Positions 17,768 to 26,789 of a stretch of 64,000 nt of DNA are shown in pieces; position 1 is the stretch's first letter, and each line of letters opens with the position of its first letter. The stretch is from Pseudomonas alkylphenolica (lineage in GTDB: Bacteria; Pseudomonadota; Gammaproteobacteria; Pseudomonadales; Pseudomonadaceae). Position numbers and translations under genes: made by a program. The stretch is from the NCBI RefSeq assembly GCF_004025535.1, contig NZ_QJRG01000034.1:620001-684000 (forward strand). The letters run 5' to 3'. Below the pieces are notes generated by a model. That model ran no database searches. It worked only from the letters and a program-made list of their open reading frames with translations, and was not told the DNA's origin.

Positions 17768-18787
17768 TCAGCCATAGATAATCCGCTCGGCGAGCATCTG
17801 CGCCACCCGCGCGGGTGAGCGTTTTTCCGCTTGCGCGTGGGCAAATACTTCGGTCAGCCGCGAGGGAATGCGTGCCAGATGAGCAGTGATGGTGCCCAGC
17901 GGCTCATCACGGTGCTTGAGCGCTACATAGATCAACCCGCCGGCATTGATCACATAGTCGGGCGCGTAGAGAATTCCACGGCTTTCCAGCTGGTCGGCCA
18001 CCTGCAAGGTGGTCAGCTGGTTATTCGCTGCACCCGCCACCGCGGCACAGCGCAATTGCATCACGCTCTGGCCATTGAGCACCGGTCCCACGCCGCACGG
18101 AGCAAAGATATCGCAGGGGGTGCTGATGAGCATTTCATTGGCTACAGGGCGGGCGTTGAACTGCTCCATGGCCAACTGCACCCTGCCGGGGTCGTGATCG
18201 CTGACCAGCAACTCGGCACCTGCGGCGTGCAGTTGTTCGGCCAATGCATAACCGACATTACCCAACCCCTGCACTGCTACCCGCAAGCCTTCCAGGTTGT
18301 CGCTGCCCAATCGCGCCATGGACGTTGCACGGATGCCAGCAAACACCCCCATCGCAGCATGGGGTGAAGGGTCACCGGCGGCGGTGGTACTGGTGACATG
18401 CTGGGTGGTCTGGGCAATGCAGTCCATGTCCAGTGTCGAGGTACCGCTGTCCACGGCGGTGATGAAGCGGCCTTGCAGGGTCTCGACAAAGCGTCCGAAG
18501 GCTTCAAACAGGGCAGCCCGGTTTTCCACGTGCGGGTTACGGATGATCACCGCCTTGCCCCCGCCCAGCGACAAGCCGGCCAGTGCGGCCTTGTAGCTCA
18601 TCCCCTGGGCCAGGCGAATGGCGTCGACCATGGCACTGTCGTCATCCGGATACGCCAGGTAACGGCAGCCGCCCATGGCTGGGCCCAGATGTTCGCTGTG
18701 AATGGCGACCACCGCCTTGAGGCCGGTTGGCGGGTCGATGCACAGGTGCAGCGATTGCGTACGCGTGCTTTGCATGAGAGCGAACAT
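17768..18787 (-). CDS. Leu/Val/Phe-type amino acid dehydrogenase
   Basis: This 339-residue NAD-dependent oxidative deaminase of branched-chain or aromatic amino acids has GPAMGGCRYLAY and MSYKAALAGLSLGGGKAVI (substrate-carboxylate and catalytic lysines) in the N-terminal domain. VQGLGNVGYALAEQL forms the Rossmann motif and YAPDYVINAGGLI completes the family pattern. GAGGAG precedes the ATG by 8 nt. Substrate choice among Leu, Val and Phe cannot be read. Catabolic use is likely, and no lipoamide or branched-chain operon is adjacent. Confidence 0.9.
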   Translation of the reverse strand: MFALMQSTRTQSLHLCIDPPTGLKAVVAIHSEHLGPAMGGCRYLAYPDDDSAMVDAIRLAQGMSYKAALAGLSLGGGKAVIIRNPHVENRAALFEAFGRFVETLQGRFITAVDSGTSTLDMDCIAQTTQHVTSTTAAGDPSPHAAMGVFAGIRATSMARLGSDNLEGLRVAVQGLGNVGYALAEQLHAAGAELLVSDHDPGRVQLAMEQFNARPVANEMLISTPCDIFAPCGVGPVLNGQSVMQLRCAAVAGAANNQLTTLQVADQLESRGILYAPDYVINAGGLIYVALKHRDEPLGTITAHLARIPSRLTEVFAHAQAEKRSPARVAQMLAERIIYG

Positions 18788-18912
18788 CAGCGGGCTCCTC
18801 AGTGAGGTGCTGATCCCAGTATAGGCCGCACTTTGCCGATTGATGACAACGCCCGGACCACTGGACGAAAGGCCCCGCGAGCGCTACAAAATAAGCTTGA
18901 GCGGAGAATGCC

Positions 18913-19719
18913 ATGCCCCCACGCCAAGCCTGTCTCGCCTGCCTGGAACGTGAACCGGTCGCCTTGCTGGAGGCCGCTTTATGGGTTGCTGCCGAACACG
19001 ACAGCAGTGTCCAGCCACACCTGGTCATGGCTCAGGTACGACTGCTGCAACAGGACGTCAGTGCAGGCCTGCCCATGCTGCCACTAGGGGAACTGGCCCA
19101 GCCGCTGCTACGCAAACTCAACGCCCTGGGCTTTGCCCAGGATGAATACCTGCCATTGCGACCGCAGGCGGCACTGCTCGACAAAGTACTGGAACGCCGT
19201 CGCGGCCAGCCGCTGGCCTTGGCGTTACTGACGCTGGAACTGGCCCATGGGTTATCGATCCCGCTGGAAGGCGTGAACTTCCCTGGGCATTTCCTCCTGC
19301 GCGTACCGGGCGCAGACCACCTGCTCGATCCTTGTGGTGGTCGGCGACTCTACCCTGCCGACTGTCGCGAGTTGCTTGGCCGTCAGTTCGGCCCGCAAGT
19401 GCAGCTCAACGCCGACCACTTGCTCACCGCCAGCCCGCAACAGATGCTCCAGCGCCTGTCACGCAACCTGCGCCAGCTGCATGCGACCAATGGCGACGAC
19501 CTCGCCGCCCTCAAGGATGCCGAACGGGTGATGCAACTGGGCACAGCCACCGCCAGCGACTACCTGGCCCGCGCCACGCTGTATCAGCACCTGGATTGCC
19601 CCCAGGCCGAACGTTTCGACCTGGAGTATGCCCTGCTGCTTAGCGACGACCCCATCCAGCGCCTGCGCCTGACCGAGCGTCTGGGCCAGTTGCCGCCCCA
19701 GGCCCGGTCAGTGCATTAG
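18913..19719 (+). CDS. SirB1-family protein (transglutaminase-like and TPR-like)
   Basis: This 268-residue protein has the SirB1/YchA pattern: an N-terminal transglutaminase-like region with LDKVLERRRGQPLALALLTLELAHGLSIP and GVNFPGHFLLRV (His in place of the catalytic position), then LDPCGGRRL. A C-terminal helical region with TPR-like repeats (DYLARATLYQHL) follows. The biochemical role is unknown. It is divergent from the dehydrogenase and converges on maiA. Confidence 0.85.
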   Translation: MPPRQACLACLEREPVALLEAALWVAAEHDSSVQPHLVMAQVRLLQQDVSAGLPMLPLGELAQPLLRKLNALGFAQDEYLPLRPQAALLDKVLERRRGQPLALALLTLELAHGLSIPLEGVNFPGHFLLRVPGADHLLDPCGGRRLYPADCRELLGRQFGPQVQLNADHLLTASPQQMLQRLSRNLRQLHATNGDDLAALKDAERVMQLGTATASDYLARATLYQHLDCPQAERFDLEYALLLSDDPIQRLRLTERLGQLPPQARSVH

Positions 19720-19727
19720 CCCTGACT

Positions 19728-20360
19728 TCAGGCGGCCGGCGCGTCCGGTTGCCTGGCCGGGTGGGCGACCACGAACGCGGCATGTTCCTGCGCCAGTGCC
19801 GCCACTCGACCAATGCGCGGGTAATCGCCAAGGCTGATGCCGAAGCGCTCGGCAGCGTACAGCTGTGGAATCAGGTAGACGTCCGCCAGCCCCGGCTCTT
19901 CACCAAAGCAAAAGCCGCTGTCACCGATCAGTTGCTCCACCGCCGCCAGGCCCTGACTGATCCAGTGTGCGATCCAGGCATTGACCTGCTGCTCGTCATG
20001 CCCCAACCCGCGCAGCTGATTGAGCACGCTGACGTTGTGCAGTGGGTGGATATCACAACCGATCAACGATGCCACCGCGCGCGCCTGGGCCCGCTGCACA
20101 GGATCGGAAGGCAGCAGTGCAGGCTGTGGATAAACCTCCTCCAGGTACTCGATGATCGCCGGTGACTGCACCAGCAGTTCACCGGAGTCGATCCTCAGGG
20201 CCGGCACGCGGCCCTGGGGATTGAGCGCAAGAAAGTGTTCCTCGCGCTGCTCGCCCTTGAGCAGATTGACCGGCACGTACTGGTACTCGAGCTGCTTGAG
20301 CGCCAGGGCAATCCTTACCCGATAGGACGAGGTCGAACGAAAGTAGTTGAACAGATCCAT
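19728..20360 (-). CDS. maiA: Maleylacetoacetate isomerase MaiA
   Basis: This 210-residue zeta-class glutathione transferase isomerises maleylacetoacetate to fumarylacetoacetate in Phe/Tyr degradation. The N-terminal thioredoxin fold has FRSTSSYRVRIALALK, with the Ser-Ser active-site region and LNPQGRVPAL. The C-terminal helical domain has FCFGEEPGLADVYLIPQL. It is the third gene of the hmgA-fahA-maiA operon, 12 bp after fahA. Confidence 0.96.
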   Translation of the reverse strand: MDLFNYFRSTSSYRVRIALALKQLEYQYVPVNLLKGEQREEHFLALNPQGRVPALRIDSGELLVQSPAIIEYLEEVYPQPALLPSDPVQRAQARAVASLIGCDIHPLHNVSVLNQLRGLGHDEQQVNAWIAHWISQGLAAVEQLIGDSGFCFGEEPGLADVYLIPQLYAAERFGISLGDYPRIGRVAALAQEHAAFVVAHPARQPDAPAA

Positions 20361-20372
20361 GGCCCTGCCCTC

Positions 20373-21665
20373 TTACCTGGCCGGAACAATCGTGCCGCGG
20401 CACTCGCCAAACCCGATCGAAGCCACACCGTCACGCACGCAGCGTGCGCGCAGAATGACTTCGTCACCGTCCTCAAGGAACTTGCGCACTTCGCCGGAAG
20501 CCAGTTGCACCGGTTCCTTGCCGCCCTGGGTGATTTCCAGCAGGCTGCCGAACTGGCCCGGCAGGGCACCCGACAAGGTTCCGGAGCCAAACAGGTCACC
20601 CGGCTGCAGCTGGCAACCGTTGACGCTGTGATGGGCGACCATTTGCGCGACGGTCCAGTACATGCTTGAAGTATTGCTCAATGTCAGGCGATGGGCCGGC
20701 AGGTTCTGTTCACGCATGCGCTCGGTCAGCAGCAGCACTTCTAGTTCGATGTCGAAAGCGCCTGTGGCCTGGTCGTGCGAATCGAGCAGATACGACAACG
20801 GCTGCGGGTCACCTTCGGGGCGCGCGGGCTGGGCACAACGGAAAGGCGCCAGCGCCTCGGCCGTCACCACCCAGGGGGAAACCGTCGAGATGAAGCTCTT
20901 GGACAGGAACGGCCCCAACGGCTGGTACTCCCAGGCCTGGATGTCACGGGCGGACCAGTCGTTGAGCAGGCAGAAACCGGCGATATGCTCAGCCGCCTCT
21001 GCGACCGGAATCGACTCGCCCATCTCGTTGCCCTGACCGATCCAGATCCCAAGCTCCAGCTCGTAGTCCAGGCGCGCGCAAGGCCCGAAGCTCGGCTCGG
21101 TCTGCCCGGCAGGCAGCGTCTGGCCCTTGGGGCGGCGCACGTCGGTGCCGGAGGGACGAATGGTCGAGGCACGGCCGTGATAGCCGATGGGCACATACTT
21201 GTAGTTGGGCAGCAGCGGGTTGTCCGGGCGGAACAGCTTGCCAACGTTCTTGGCGTGCTCGATGCCGACATAGAAATCGGTGTAGTCGCCGATCTGCGCC
21301 GGCAGGTGCAACTGGCATTCGGCGCTGTCCAGCAGCAAGGGCTTGAGCACGGCCTGATGTTCGCTGTGCTCGCCGAGCAGCTCCAACAGGCGTTCGCGCA
21401 AGGCCACCCGGGCGCTGCGGCCCAGGGCAAAGAAGGCATTGAGCGCACCGCCACGGGTGGCCTCGACAGCAACACGGGCGTGGCCGTCGAACAAACCGGC
21501 TACCAGCGCACCTTCAAGATCGAGAATGGCATCGCCAATGGCCACGCCACAGCGTTTGCCCTGGCCTTGGTGACTGAAGATCCCCAGCGGCAGGTTCTGC
21601 AGCGGAAAATCGCGGTGCCCGTTGGCGTGTTCGACCCAACTGCGGGCAGTGGCGGACTGATTCAT
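20373..21665 (-). CDS. fahA: Fumarylacetoacetase
   Basis: This 430-residue enzyme (called HmgB in P. putida) hydrolyses fumarylacetoacetate to fumarate and acetoacetate. The N-terminal SH3-like domain is followed by the catalytic FAH domain, with DFYVGIEHAKNVGKLFRP, the metal-binding ELELGIWIGQGN and LLNDWSARDIQAWEYQPLG. The length is normal. It is the middle gene of the operon, 3 bp after hmgA. Confidence 0.97.
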   Translation of the reverse strand: MNQSATARSWVEHANGHRDFPLQNLPLGIFSHQGQGKRCGVAIGDAILDLEGALVAGLFDGHARVAVEATRGGALNAFFALGRSARVALRERLLELLGEHSEHQAVLKPLLLDSAECQLHLPAQIGDYTDFYVGIEHAKNVGKLFRPDNPLLPNYKYVPIGYHGRASTIRPSGTDVRRPKGQTLPAGQTEPSFGPCARLDYELELGIWIGQGNEMGESIPVAEAAEHIAGFCLLNDWSARDIQAWEYQPLGPFLSKSFISTVSPWVVTAEALAPFRCAQPARPEGDPQPLSYLLDSHDQATGAFDIELEVLLLTERMREQNLPAHRLTLSNTSSMYWTVAQMVAHHSVNGCQLQPGDLFGSGTLSGALPGQFGSLLEITQGGKEPVQLASGEVRKFLEDGDEVILRARCVRDGVASIGFGECRGTIVPAR

Positions 21666-21668
21666 GGG

Positions 21669-22970
21669 TTATCTCCGGTTCGGGGTGAAGGTGCTCGGCA
21701 AGGAAGCCCAGCAACTATCGTAGTCGGCCTGCAACTGCGGGCATTCAAGCGCATGACGGCTCGGACGCAGCACCTGGCTGGTCTCGAACATGAACGCCAT
21801 GGTGTTGTCGATCTTGTTCGGCTTGAGGTCGGCAGCGATGGCATTGGCGCAGGTCTGCGCATCCGGGCCATGGGCACTCATGCAACTGTGCAAGGATGCA
21901 CCGCCCGGCAGGAAGCCTTCGGCCTTGGCGTCGTACTCGCCCCTGATCAGCCCCATGAACTCGTTCATCAGGTTGCGGTGGAACCACGGTGGACGGAAGG
22001 TGTTTTCGGCCACCATCCAGCGCGGCGGAAAGATCACGAAGTCGAGGTTGGCCAGCCCCGGGACGCTGGTCGGCGAAGTAAGCACGGTGAAAATCGAAGG
22101 GTCCGGGTGGTCGAAGCTGACGGTACCGATGGTGTTGAACCGGCGCAGGTCATATTTGTAAGGCACGTTGTTGCCGTGCCAGGCAACCACGTCCAGCGGC
22201 GAATGATTGAGCTCACAGCCCCACAGTTCGCCGAGAAACTTCTGCACCAGTTGCACCTGGCCCTGATGATCTTCGTAGTGAGCGACCGGCGCGAGGAAAT
22301 CGCGCGGGTTGGCCAGGCCGTTGCTACCGATCGGCCCCAGGTCCGGAATGCGCAGGGGGGCTCCGTGGTTTTCGGCGATGTAACCGCGGGCCTGGTCGTC
22401 GAGCAGCTCGACGCGAAACTTCAGGCCGCGTGGCAGCACAGCGATTTCCAGGGGCTCGACCGCCAGCACGCCCAGTTCGGTGATGATACGCAGGCGCCCC
22501 AGTTGCGGCACCACCAGCAGTTCGCCATCAGCGTTGAAAAATACCCGCTCCATGGAGCGGTTGGCGCAGTAACTATAAATGCTGATACCGGCAGGCTTTT
22601 CGCTGGCGGCGTTGGCGGCCATCGCTACCCAGCCATCGATAAAGTCAGTCGGCTCGCCCGGGATTTCCTGTGGGCTCCAACGCAGCCGGTTGGGCGTCAC
22701 CGCGCCCAGCGGGCCACCCGCCAGCTGGCGCTCCAGGCGCTCGAAGCGCGGATGCAGCGCTGAAGGACGAATACGGTACATCCACGTACGCCGCATTTCG
22801 CTGCGGGTCATGGTGAAGGCCGTACCGGAAAACAGTTCGGCATACAGGCCGTACGGGGCCTTTTGCGGCGAGTTCTGGCCGGCCGGCAGGGCGCCGGGCA
22901 AGGCTTCGCTGGCGAATTCGTTGCCGAAACCACTTTGGTAATCGAGAACAGGGGTGCTGTCGAGGTTCAT
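21669..22970 (-). CDS. hmgA: Homogentisate 1,2-dioxygenase HmgA
   Basis: This 433-residue iron(II) dioxygenase opens the homogentisate ring to give maleylacetoacetate. The C-terminal cupin region has [29 protein letters not shown] with the iron-ligand His and Glu residues. The N-terminal [13 protein letters not shown] is typical. ATG 22970 has GGAGG just upstream and gives the known family length; the frame runs on to 23072 across the operator and is rejected. It is the first gene of the operon. Confidence 0.97.
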   Translation of the reverse strand: MNLDSTPVLDYQSGFGNEFASEALPGALPAGQNSPQKAPYGLYAELFSGTAFTMTRSEMRRTWMYRIRPSALHPRFERLERQLAGGPLGAVTPNRLRWSPQEIPGEPTDFIDGWVAMAANAASEKPAGISIYSYCANRSMERVFFNADGELLVVPQLGRLRIITELGVLAVEPLEIAVLPRGLKFRVELLDDQARGYIAENHGAPLRIPDLGPIGSNGLANPRDFLAPVAHYEDHQGQVQLVQKFLGELWGCELNHSPLDVVAWHGNNVPYKYDLRRFNTIGTVSFDHPDPSIFTVLTSPTSVPGLANLDFVIFPPRWMVAENTFRPPWFHRNLMNEFMGLIRGEYDAKAEGFLPGGASLHSCMSAHGPDAQTCANAIAADLKPNKIDNTMAFMFETSQVLRPSRHALECPQLQADYDSCWASLPSTFTPNRR

Positions 22971-23054
22971 CGAGCCTCCGGGCCCAGTGCAGGCCGGTTG
23001 ATGGCAGTTGGCTGCGAGCTGTTCACCGTAGCAGCGCTTCTGCGTTATTTTTAT

Positions 23055-23080
23055 CGTAATCACATTACGCATAACGTAAT
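23055..23080. promoter_or_regulatory. HmgR operator in the hmgA-hmgR gap
   Basis: ATTACG-CATAA-CGTAAT (23064-23080) is a perfect 17-bp palindrome. A further CGTAAT (23055-23060) pairs with the same ATTACG around CAC, giving three alternating half sites. HmgR of P. putida is known to bind a 17-bp palindrome in the hmg promoter, and the site lies between the two divergent genes. Confidence 0.75.
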
Positions 23081-23143
23081 TTGATTGGCGAAGACCGTCA
23101 AGCTATAAAGACGCCCACCAGGACTACCCGGATCGAATCCCCA

Positions 23144-23929
23144 ATGGCCAAAGCCAGCTCCCCCGCCGACAACGCCGGCAAACAGAAGGTCCGTTCGGCC
23201 GAAGTCGGTACCGATATCCTCAAGGCCCTGGCCCAGCTGTCACCCTCGACCTCCCTGTCGCGTCTCGCCGAACACGTGGACATGCCCGCGAGCAAGGTGC
23301 ACCGCTACCTGCAGGCGCTGATTGCCAGCGGCTTTGCCGAGCAGAATTCGGCCACCAACCACTATGGCCTGGGCCGTGAGGCTCTGCGTGTGGGGCTTGC
23401 AGCGCTGGGCGGGATGGATGTGCTGAAAGTCGCGGCTTTACCGTTGTCACAATTGCGCGACGCATTGAACGAGAGCTGCTTCATTGCTGTGTGGGGCAAC
23501 CAGGGTGCGACCGTGGTCAATATCGAACCGGCGGTTCGCGCAGTGACCGTAGTCACCCAGATCGGCTCGGTGCTGCCGCTGCTCAGCTCATCGACCGGCC
23601 TGGTGTTTGGTGCCTACCTGCCAGAGCGCGAGACTGTCGAGTTGCGCGATCAGGAACTGGCAGCCCTGGGGCACAGCACCAGCGACTATGACGCCTTGTT
23701 CGCCAGCATCCGTGAACGTGGCCTGCACCATGTCCATGGTTTGCTCATGCCCGGCGTCGATGCCCTTTCGGCACCGGTGCTCAATGCCTTTGGCCAGATT
23801 GTCGCGGTATTGACCGTGGTCGGCCCGACGTCGATCTTCCATGCCGACGAACAAGGCCCGGCCGCGCAGCAATTGCTGGCCGCCGCGAAGATGATCAGCT
23901 GGCGCATGGGCTACGAAGTGGCCCCTTGA
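23144..23929 (+). CDS. hmgR: IclR-family repressor of homogentisate genes, HmgR
   Basis: This 261-residue IclR protein has an N-terminal helix-turn-helix (TDILKALAQLSPSTSLSRLAEHVDMPASKVHRYL) and a C-terminal effector domain with VVNIEPAVRAVTVVTQIGSVLPLLSSSTG. It is divergent from hmgA across an operator-bearing gap of 173 bp. HmgR of P. putida is a repressor relieved by homogentisate, and the gene order supports the same role here. The ATG at 23144 is preferred to a TTG at 23081 that overlaps the operator. Confidence 0.93.
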   Translation: MAKASSPADNAGKQKVRSAEVGTDILKALAQLSPSTSLSRLAEHVDMPASKVHRYLQALIASGFAEQNSATNHYGLGREALRVGLAALGGMDVLKVAALPLSQLRDALNESCFIAVWGNQGATVVNIEPAVRAVTVVTQIGSVLPLLSSSTGLVFGAYLPERETVELRDQELAALGHSTSDYDALFASIRERGLHHVHGLLMPGVDALSAPVLNAFGQIVAVLTVVGPTSIFHADEQGPAAQQLLAAAKMISWRMGYEVAP

Positions 23930-24185
23930 ATTTGCTTACAAAGGCTCACAGTCATTCACGGGCACCTGCACTAAGGTAGGTGCTGCCGCACTGTTGCCAG
24001 CGGTGCAACAGTGATTGTCACAATTGACTATTTTTCCTTCAAGGTCAGCGGCTTATTCTGTTTGCAGCTGGACCGCGCCAACACGACAGCTGCTCTGGCA
24101 CGGGCATTTCAGGCGTGAACAACCCGCCTTCCGGCAACAGGTTCACCGACGTTGATTTTGAAGCTCCTTGATCTGCGTCTTACTT
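23930..24185. other. Structured non-coding gap after hmgR
   Basis: No open frame here is convincing. Two hairpins are visible: GCACCT/AGGTGC (23962-23983) and a perfect 9-bp stem CACTGTTGC/GCAACAGTG (23989-24013). They precede a strong plus-strand terminator at 24186. The stretch could be a long hmgR 3' UTR or a separate small RNA. Confidence 0.4.
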
Positions 24186-24213
24186 GGCCGCTGCTTTGCA
24201 GCGGCCTTTTTTA
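24186..24213 (+). terminator. Rho-independent terminator
   Basis: The perfect stem GGCCGCTGC/GCAGCGGCC around TTT is followed by seven T residues on the plus strand. It ends either the hmgR transcript, 257 bp after its stop, or a small RNA encoded in the gap. Confidence 0.92.
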
Positions 24214-24230
24214 TTACCTGCTTTTTGCCC

Positions 24231-24584
24231 TCAGTCGTCATCGCTCTCATCAAAGTGAAACCGATGCAGCAACCGATGAGCGACCGGCGCCAGGATCAAG
24301 CCGATGCTGGCGACAAAGACCAGGCCTACATAAAGGCCATAGCCGGCAAAGAACAACTTGCCGCCAATGCTTTCGGGCAGGATCACCGGCCCTACCCCGC
24401 CCAACAGCAAGGTGGCGTTGAAGATCGCATCGTGTATAGGAATGTGTGGTTCGAAGTACAGGTGCCCGACTACACCGAAGAGGATCGAGGCGATCAGCAG
24501 CAGGCACGCGGCAAGCGCATGACGCAGCAATCGAAAGCGAAACTGGCGAGGTGAGATGACCGCCTCGGTTTTGGACTCGTACAT
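24231..24584 (-). CDS. Small membrane protein of unknown function
   Basis: This 117-residue protein has three hydrophobic segments (about residues 20-42, 55-72 and 76-98) and an acidic tail. The residues IHDAIFNATLLLGGVGPVILPESIGGKLFFAGYGLYVG resemble pore-loop-like helices of two-TM ion-channel proteins, but no selectivity filter is seen. I start it at ATG 24584, the residue before YESKTEA. The frame continues to 24644 without a supporting site. No family was recognised. Confidence 0.6.
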   Translation of the reverse strand: MYESKTEAVISPRQFRFRLLRHALAACLLLIASILFGVVGHLYFEPHIPIHDAIFNATLLLGGVGPVILPESIGGKLFFAGYGLYVGLVFVASIGLILAPVAHRLLHRFHFDESDDD

Positions 24585-24662
24585 CCGCTGTACTCCTGCA
24601 TCGATCATGGCCGCCCAGCATAGGCAGGATCTGCCGGCGACCACAACCTCAGGCAGGTCTGA

Positions 24663-25574
24663 TCAGCGGGGATGCTTCTGCAGGTTGGCCATCATCTGTT
24701 GCAACGCCTCCAGGCTGTCGCGCGGGTGCACGGCATCGGTGAAGTCACCGATAGTTTCCCAGTTGGCCGCGACATCTTCCGGAGTAAACCCTTGGTGCGG
24801 ATTGAAACCTACGCCCAGGCTGCGCTCCCATCGCACTTTACCGACCCAGCCGCCGCCCACTTCAAAAAGCCCGCCGCTGTCCTGGCACTGCTCACTGCCC
24901 AGGTACACCACCAGCGGGCTGATCAGTTCCGGCTTGAGCTGCTCGAACACCTGCGGCGGAATCAGCCCTTCGGTCATGCGTGTGCCGCCAGTAGGTGCAA
25001 TGGCGTTGACCAGAATGTTGTGTTTGCGGCCCTCGATGGCCAGGGTGCGGGTCAGGCCGTACAGGCCAAGTTTGGCCATGCCGTAGTTGGCCTGGCCGAA
25101 GTTGCCGTAAATGCCCGAGGTGGACGCAGTAAAAATCACCCTCCCCCAGTTCTGTTCGCGCAAGTGCGCCCAGGCCGCGCGAGTTACCTTGTAGGCACCT
25201 TCGACATGCACCTGGTAAACCTGCTGCCAATCACTGTCGTCCATTTTGTGGAAGGTTTTGTCACGCAGAATGCCGGCGTTGTTGACCAGCACATCGACTC
25301 GGCCAAAGGCATCCAGTGCCTGCTCGACAATGCGCTGGCCGTCGGCCACGGAGTCATGGTTGGCCACCGCCGTACCGCCGGCCTCGCGGATCTGTGCCAC
25401 TACCCGGTCGGCAGCAGACACATTGGCGCCTTCGCCATGGGTCGAACCGCCCAGGTCATTGACCACCACCCGCGCGCCATGGCGGGCAAACAGCAAGGCG
25501 TGGGCTTGACCCAGGCCGCCACCGGCTCCGGTCACAATGACCACTTTATCGTCCAGACGCACCGAATCGTTCAT
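24663..25574 (-). CDS. SDR-family oxidoreductase, multifunctional-enzyme-2-like
   Basis: This 303-residue short-chain dehydrogenase has the cofactor motif TGAGGGLGQAHAL, NNAG in VLVNNAGILRDKTF, and the Ser-Tyr-Lys set in TASTSGIYGNFGQANYGMAK. The VVVNDLGGSTHGEG segment and the approximately 300-residue length are typical of the 3-hydroxyacyl-CoA dehydrogenase domain of peroxisomal multifunctional enzyme type 2. A role on an acyl-CoA is therefore likely but not shown. GGAG lies 8 nt before ATG 25574. The alpha/beta hydrolase gene is 124 bp upstream and may be co-transcribed. Confidence 0.85.
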   Translation of the reverse strand: MNDSVRLDDKVVIVTGAGGGLGQAHALLFARHGARVVVNDLGGSTHGEGANVSAADRVVAQIREAGGTAVANHDSVADGQRIVEQALDAFGRVDVLVNNAGILRDKTFHKMDDSDWQQVYQVHVEGAYKVTRAAWAHLREQNWGRVIFTASTSGIYGNFGQANYGMAKLGLYGLTRTLAIEGRKHNILVNAIAPTGGTRMTEGLIPPQVFEQLKPELISPLVVYLGSEQCQDSGGLFEVGGGWVGKVRWERSLGVGFNPHQGFTPEDVAANWETIGDFTDAVHPRDSLEALQQMMANLQKHPR

Positions 25575-25697
25575 GCTCATCACTCCAGCAAGAGGAAATG
25601 CCCGAGTGTCGGCCAGCACCAGCCAGCACACAATCAAGCGGGCAGAGGGTGAATGGCAGGCGATAAGGCTAGAAGATGATGAAGCACACCTGGCCCG

Positions 25698-26603
25698 TCA
25701 GGACCAGGCGACCTTCTGTGCGAAGCGCTGCAAGGGTTGCTCGCGAAACGTCAGGTAATGGCGCAACACCTGTGCCGGTGCTTCGGTATGCGGGTAATGG
25801 CCGATGCCTTGAAGCACTACGGTGTCGGGATTAGGAACCAGCTCCTGGTACCGTTCGAGCATGTGGATACCGGAAACCGGGTCGGCGGCACCGTTGATAA
25901 AACGCATGGGCACCGTGCCGTGCTGCAGGGCAGCCACCCAGCGCGCGCGATGGACCATGCGCTCAGGAACATAGGCGGCCAACTTGTGCAGGATCCGCGT
26001 GCCTCCGTTTGCCTCGATCAGGCTCCAGCTGTCATCCAGCGAGCTTTCGCTCGGGTGGGTGCAAGGGCCGTAAACCTGCGTGACATTACGCACCAGATCA
26101 TCGCGCCCGAACGAGCGCGCCACCAGCCAGCCCAGGGGGCTGAGCAGCAGTTTCTGGATCAGCAGAGTGCGATGGCGCTCAGGAAACAACCCGCCGTTGA
26201 GGAACGCACAGCTGGCAATGTTCGCCTGCCCCTCATGGTGCCGCGCGAGTAACTCCTGAGCGACGCTGGCCCCGTAATCGTGGGCCAGCACATGCACGGG
26301 CTGGTCGATCTGCAGCTGCGCCAGCAAGGCCTGCTGCAAATCAGCCTGCTCGATCAGGCTGTACTCATGCTGTACCGGCTTGGCCGAGTCGCCAAAGCCG
26401 AGCATGTCGCAGGCAATCACCCGGAAGCGTTGAACCAGCGGCGCCCACAGGTAGTGCCAGTCCCAGCTGGCAGTGGGAAATCCGTGAATCAGTAGCAGCG
26501 GCTCTCCTTGCCCTGCGGTCCAGTATCGAATGCTCTGGCTACGGAACGAAAAATCCTGTCCCCGGGTACGCCAGACGCACAATGGAATTTCGGCCAAAGG
26601 CAT
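25698..26603 (-). CDS. Alpha/beta hydrolase, MEST / epoxide-hydrolase-like
   Basis: This 301-residue hydrolase has HGFPTASWDWHYLW (oxyanion region), a nucleophile elbow LAHDYGASVAQELLAR in which the nucleophile is Asp109 rather than Ser, an acid in NGAADPVSG, and the His in GIGHYPHTEAP. The AHDYGxxVAQELL pattern resembles the animal MEST proteins and their bacterial relatives, near haloalkane dehalogenases and epoxide hydrolases. The substrate is unknown. I prefer ATG 26603 (PLAEIPLCVW) over the longer frame to 26681. Confidence 0.8.
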   Translation of the reverse strand: MPLAEIPLCVWRTRGQDFSFRSQSIRYWTAGQGEPLLLIHGFPTASWDWHYLWAPLVQRFRVIACDMLGFGDSAKPVQHEYSLIEQADLQQALLAQLQIDQPVHVLAHDYGASVAQELLARHHEGQANIASCAFLNGGLFPERHRTLLIQKLLLSPLGWLVARSFGRDDLVRNVTQVYGPCTHPSESSLDDSWSLIEANGGTRILHKLAAYVPERMVHRARWVAALQHGTVPMRFINGAADPVSGIHMLERYQELVPNPDTVVLQGIGHYPHTEAPAQVLRHYLTFREQPLQRFAQKVAWS

Positions 26604-26789
26604 TAGCGTATTCTCGTCAGCAGGAAGTAGATTGTGTTGGGCAAGGCATACGTTGCGGTCATTGCAATCACCTCGGCACATGCGTGTGCTCTACTGCCAA
26701 GCAGTCTAGCCATCACGCTGGCAAAGGTAAGTTGCATTGGCAGCCAGCTTATTGACCTTGTGAGTCAGGCAGCAACTTAACTGGCGCGC

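Noticed and set aside
20775..22763. 662-codon plus-strand frame across fahA and hmgA
   Set aside because: It is antisense to two fully conserved enzymes; composition is that of a codon-bias shadow.
24096..24110. Sigma-54 promoter (TGGCAC) upstream of the terminator at 24186
   Set aside because: The -12 element reads TTTC where TTGC is needed.
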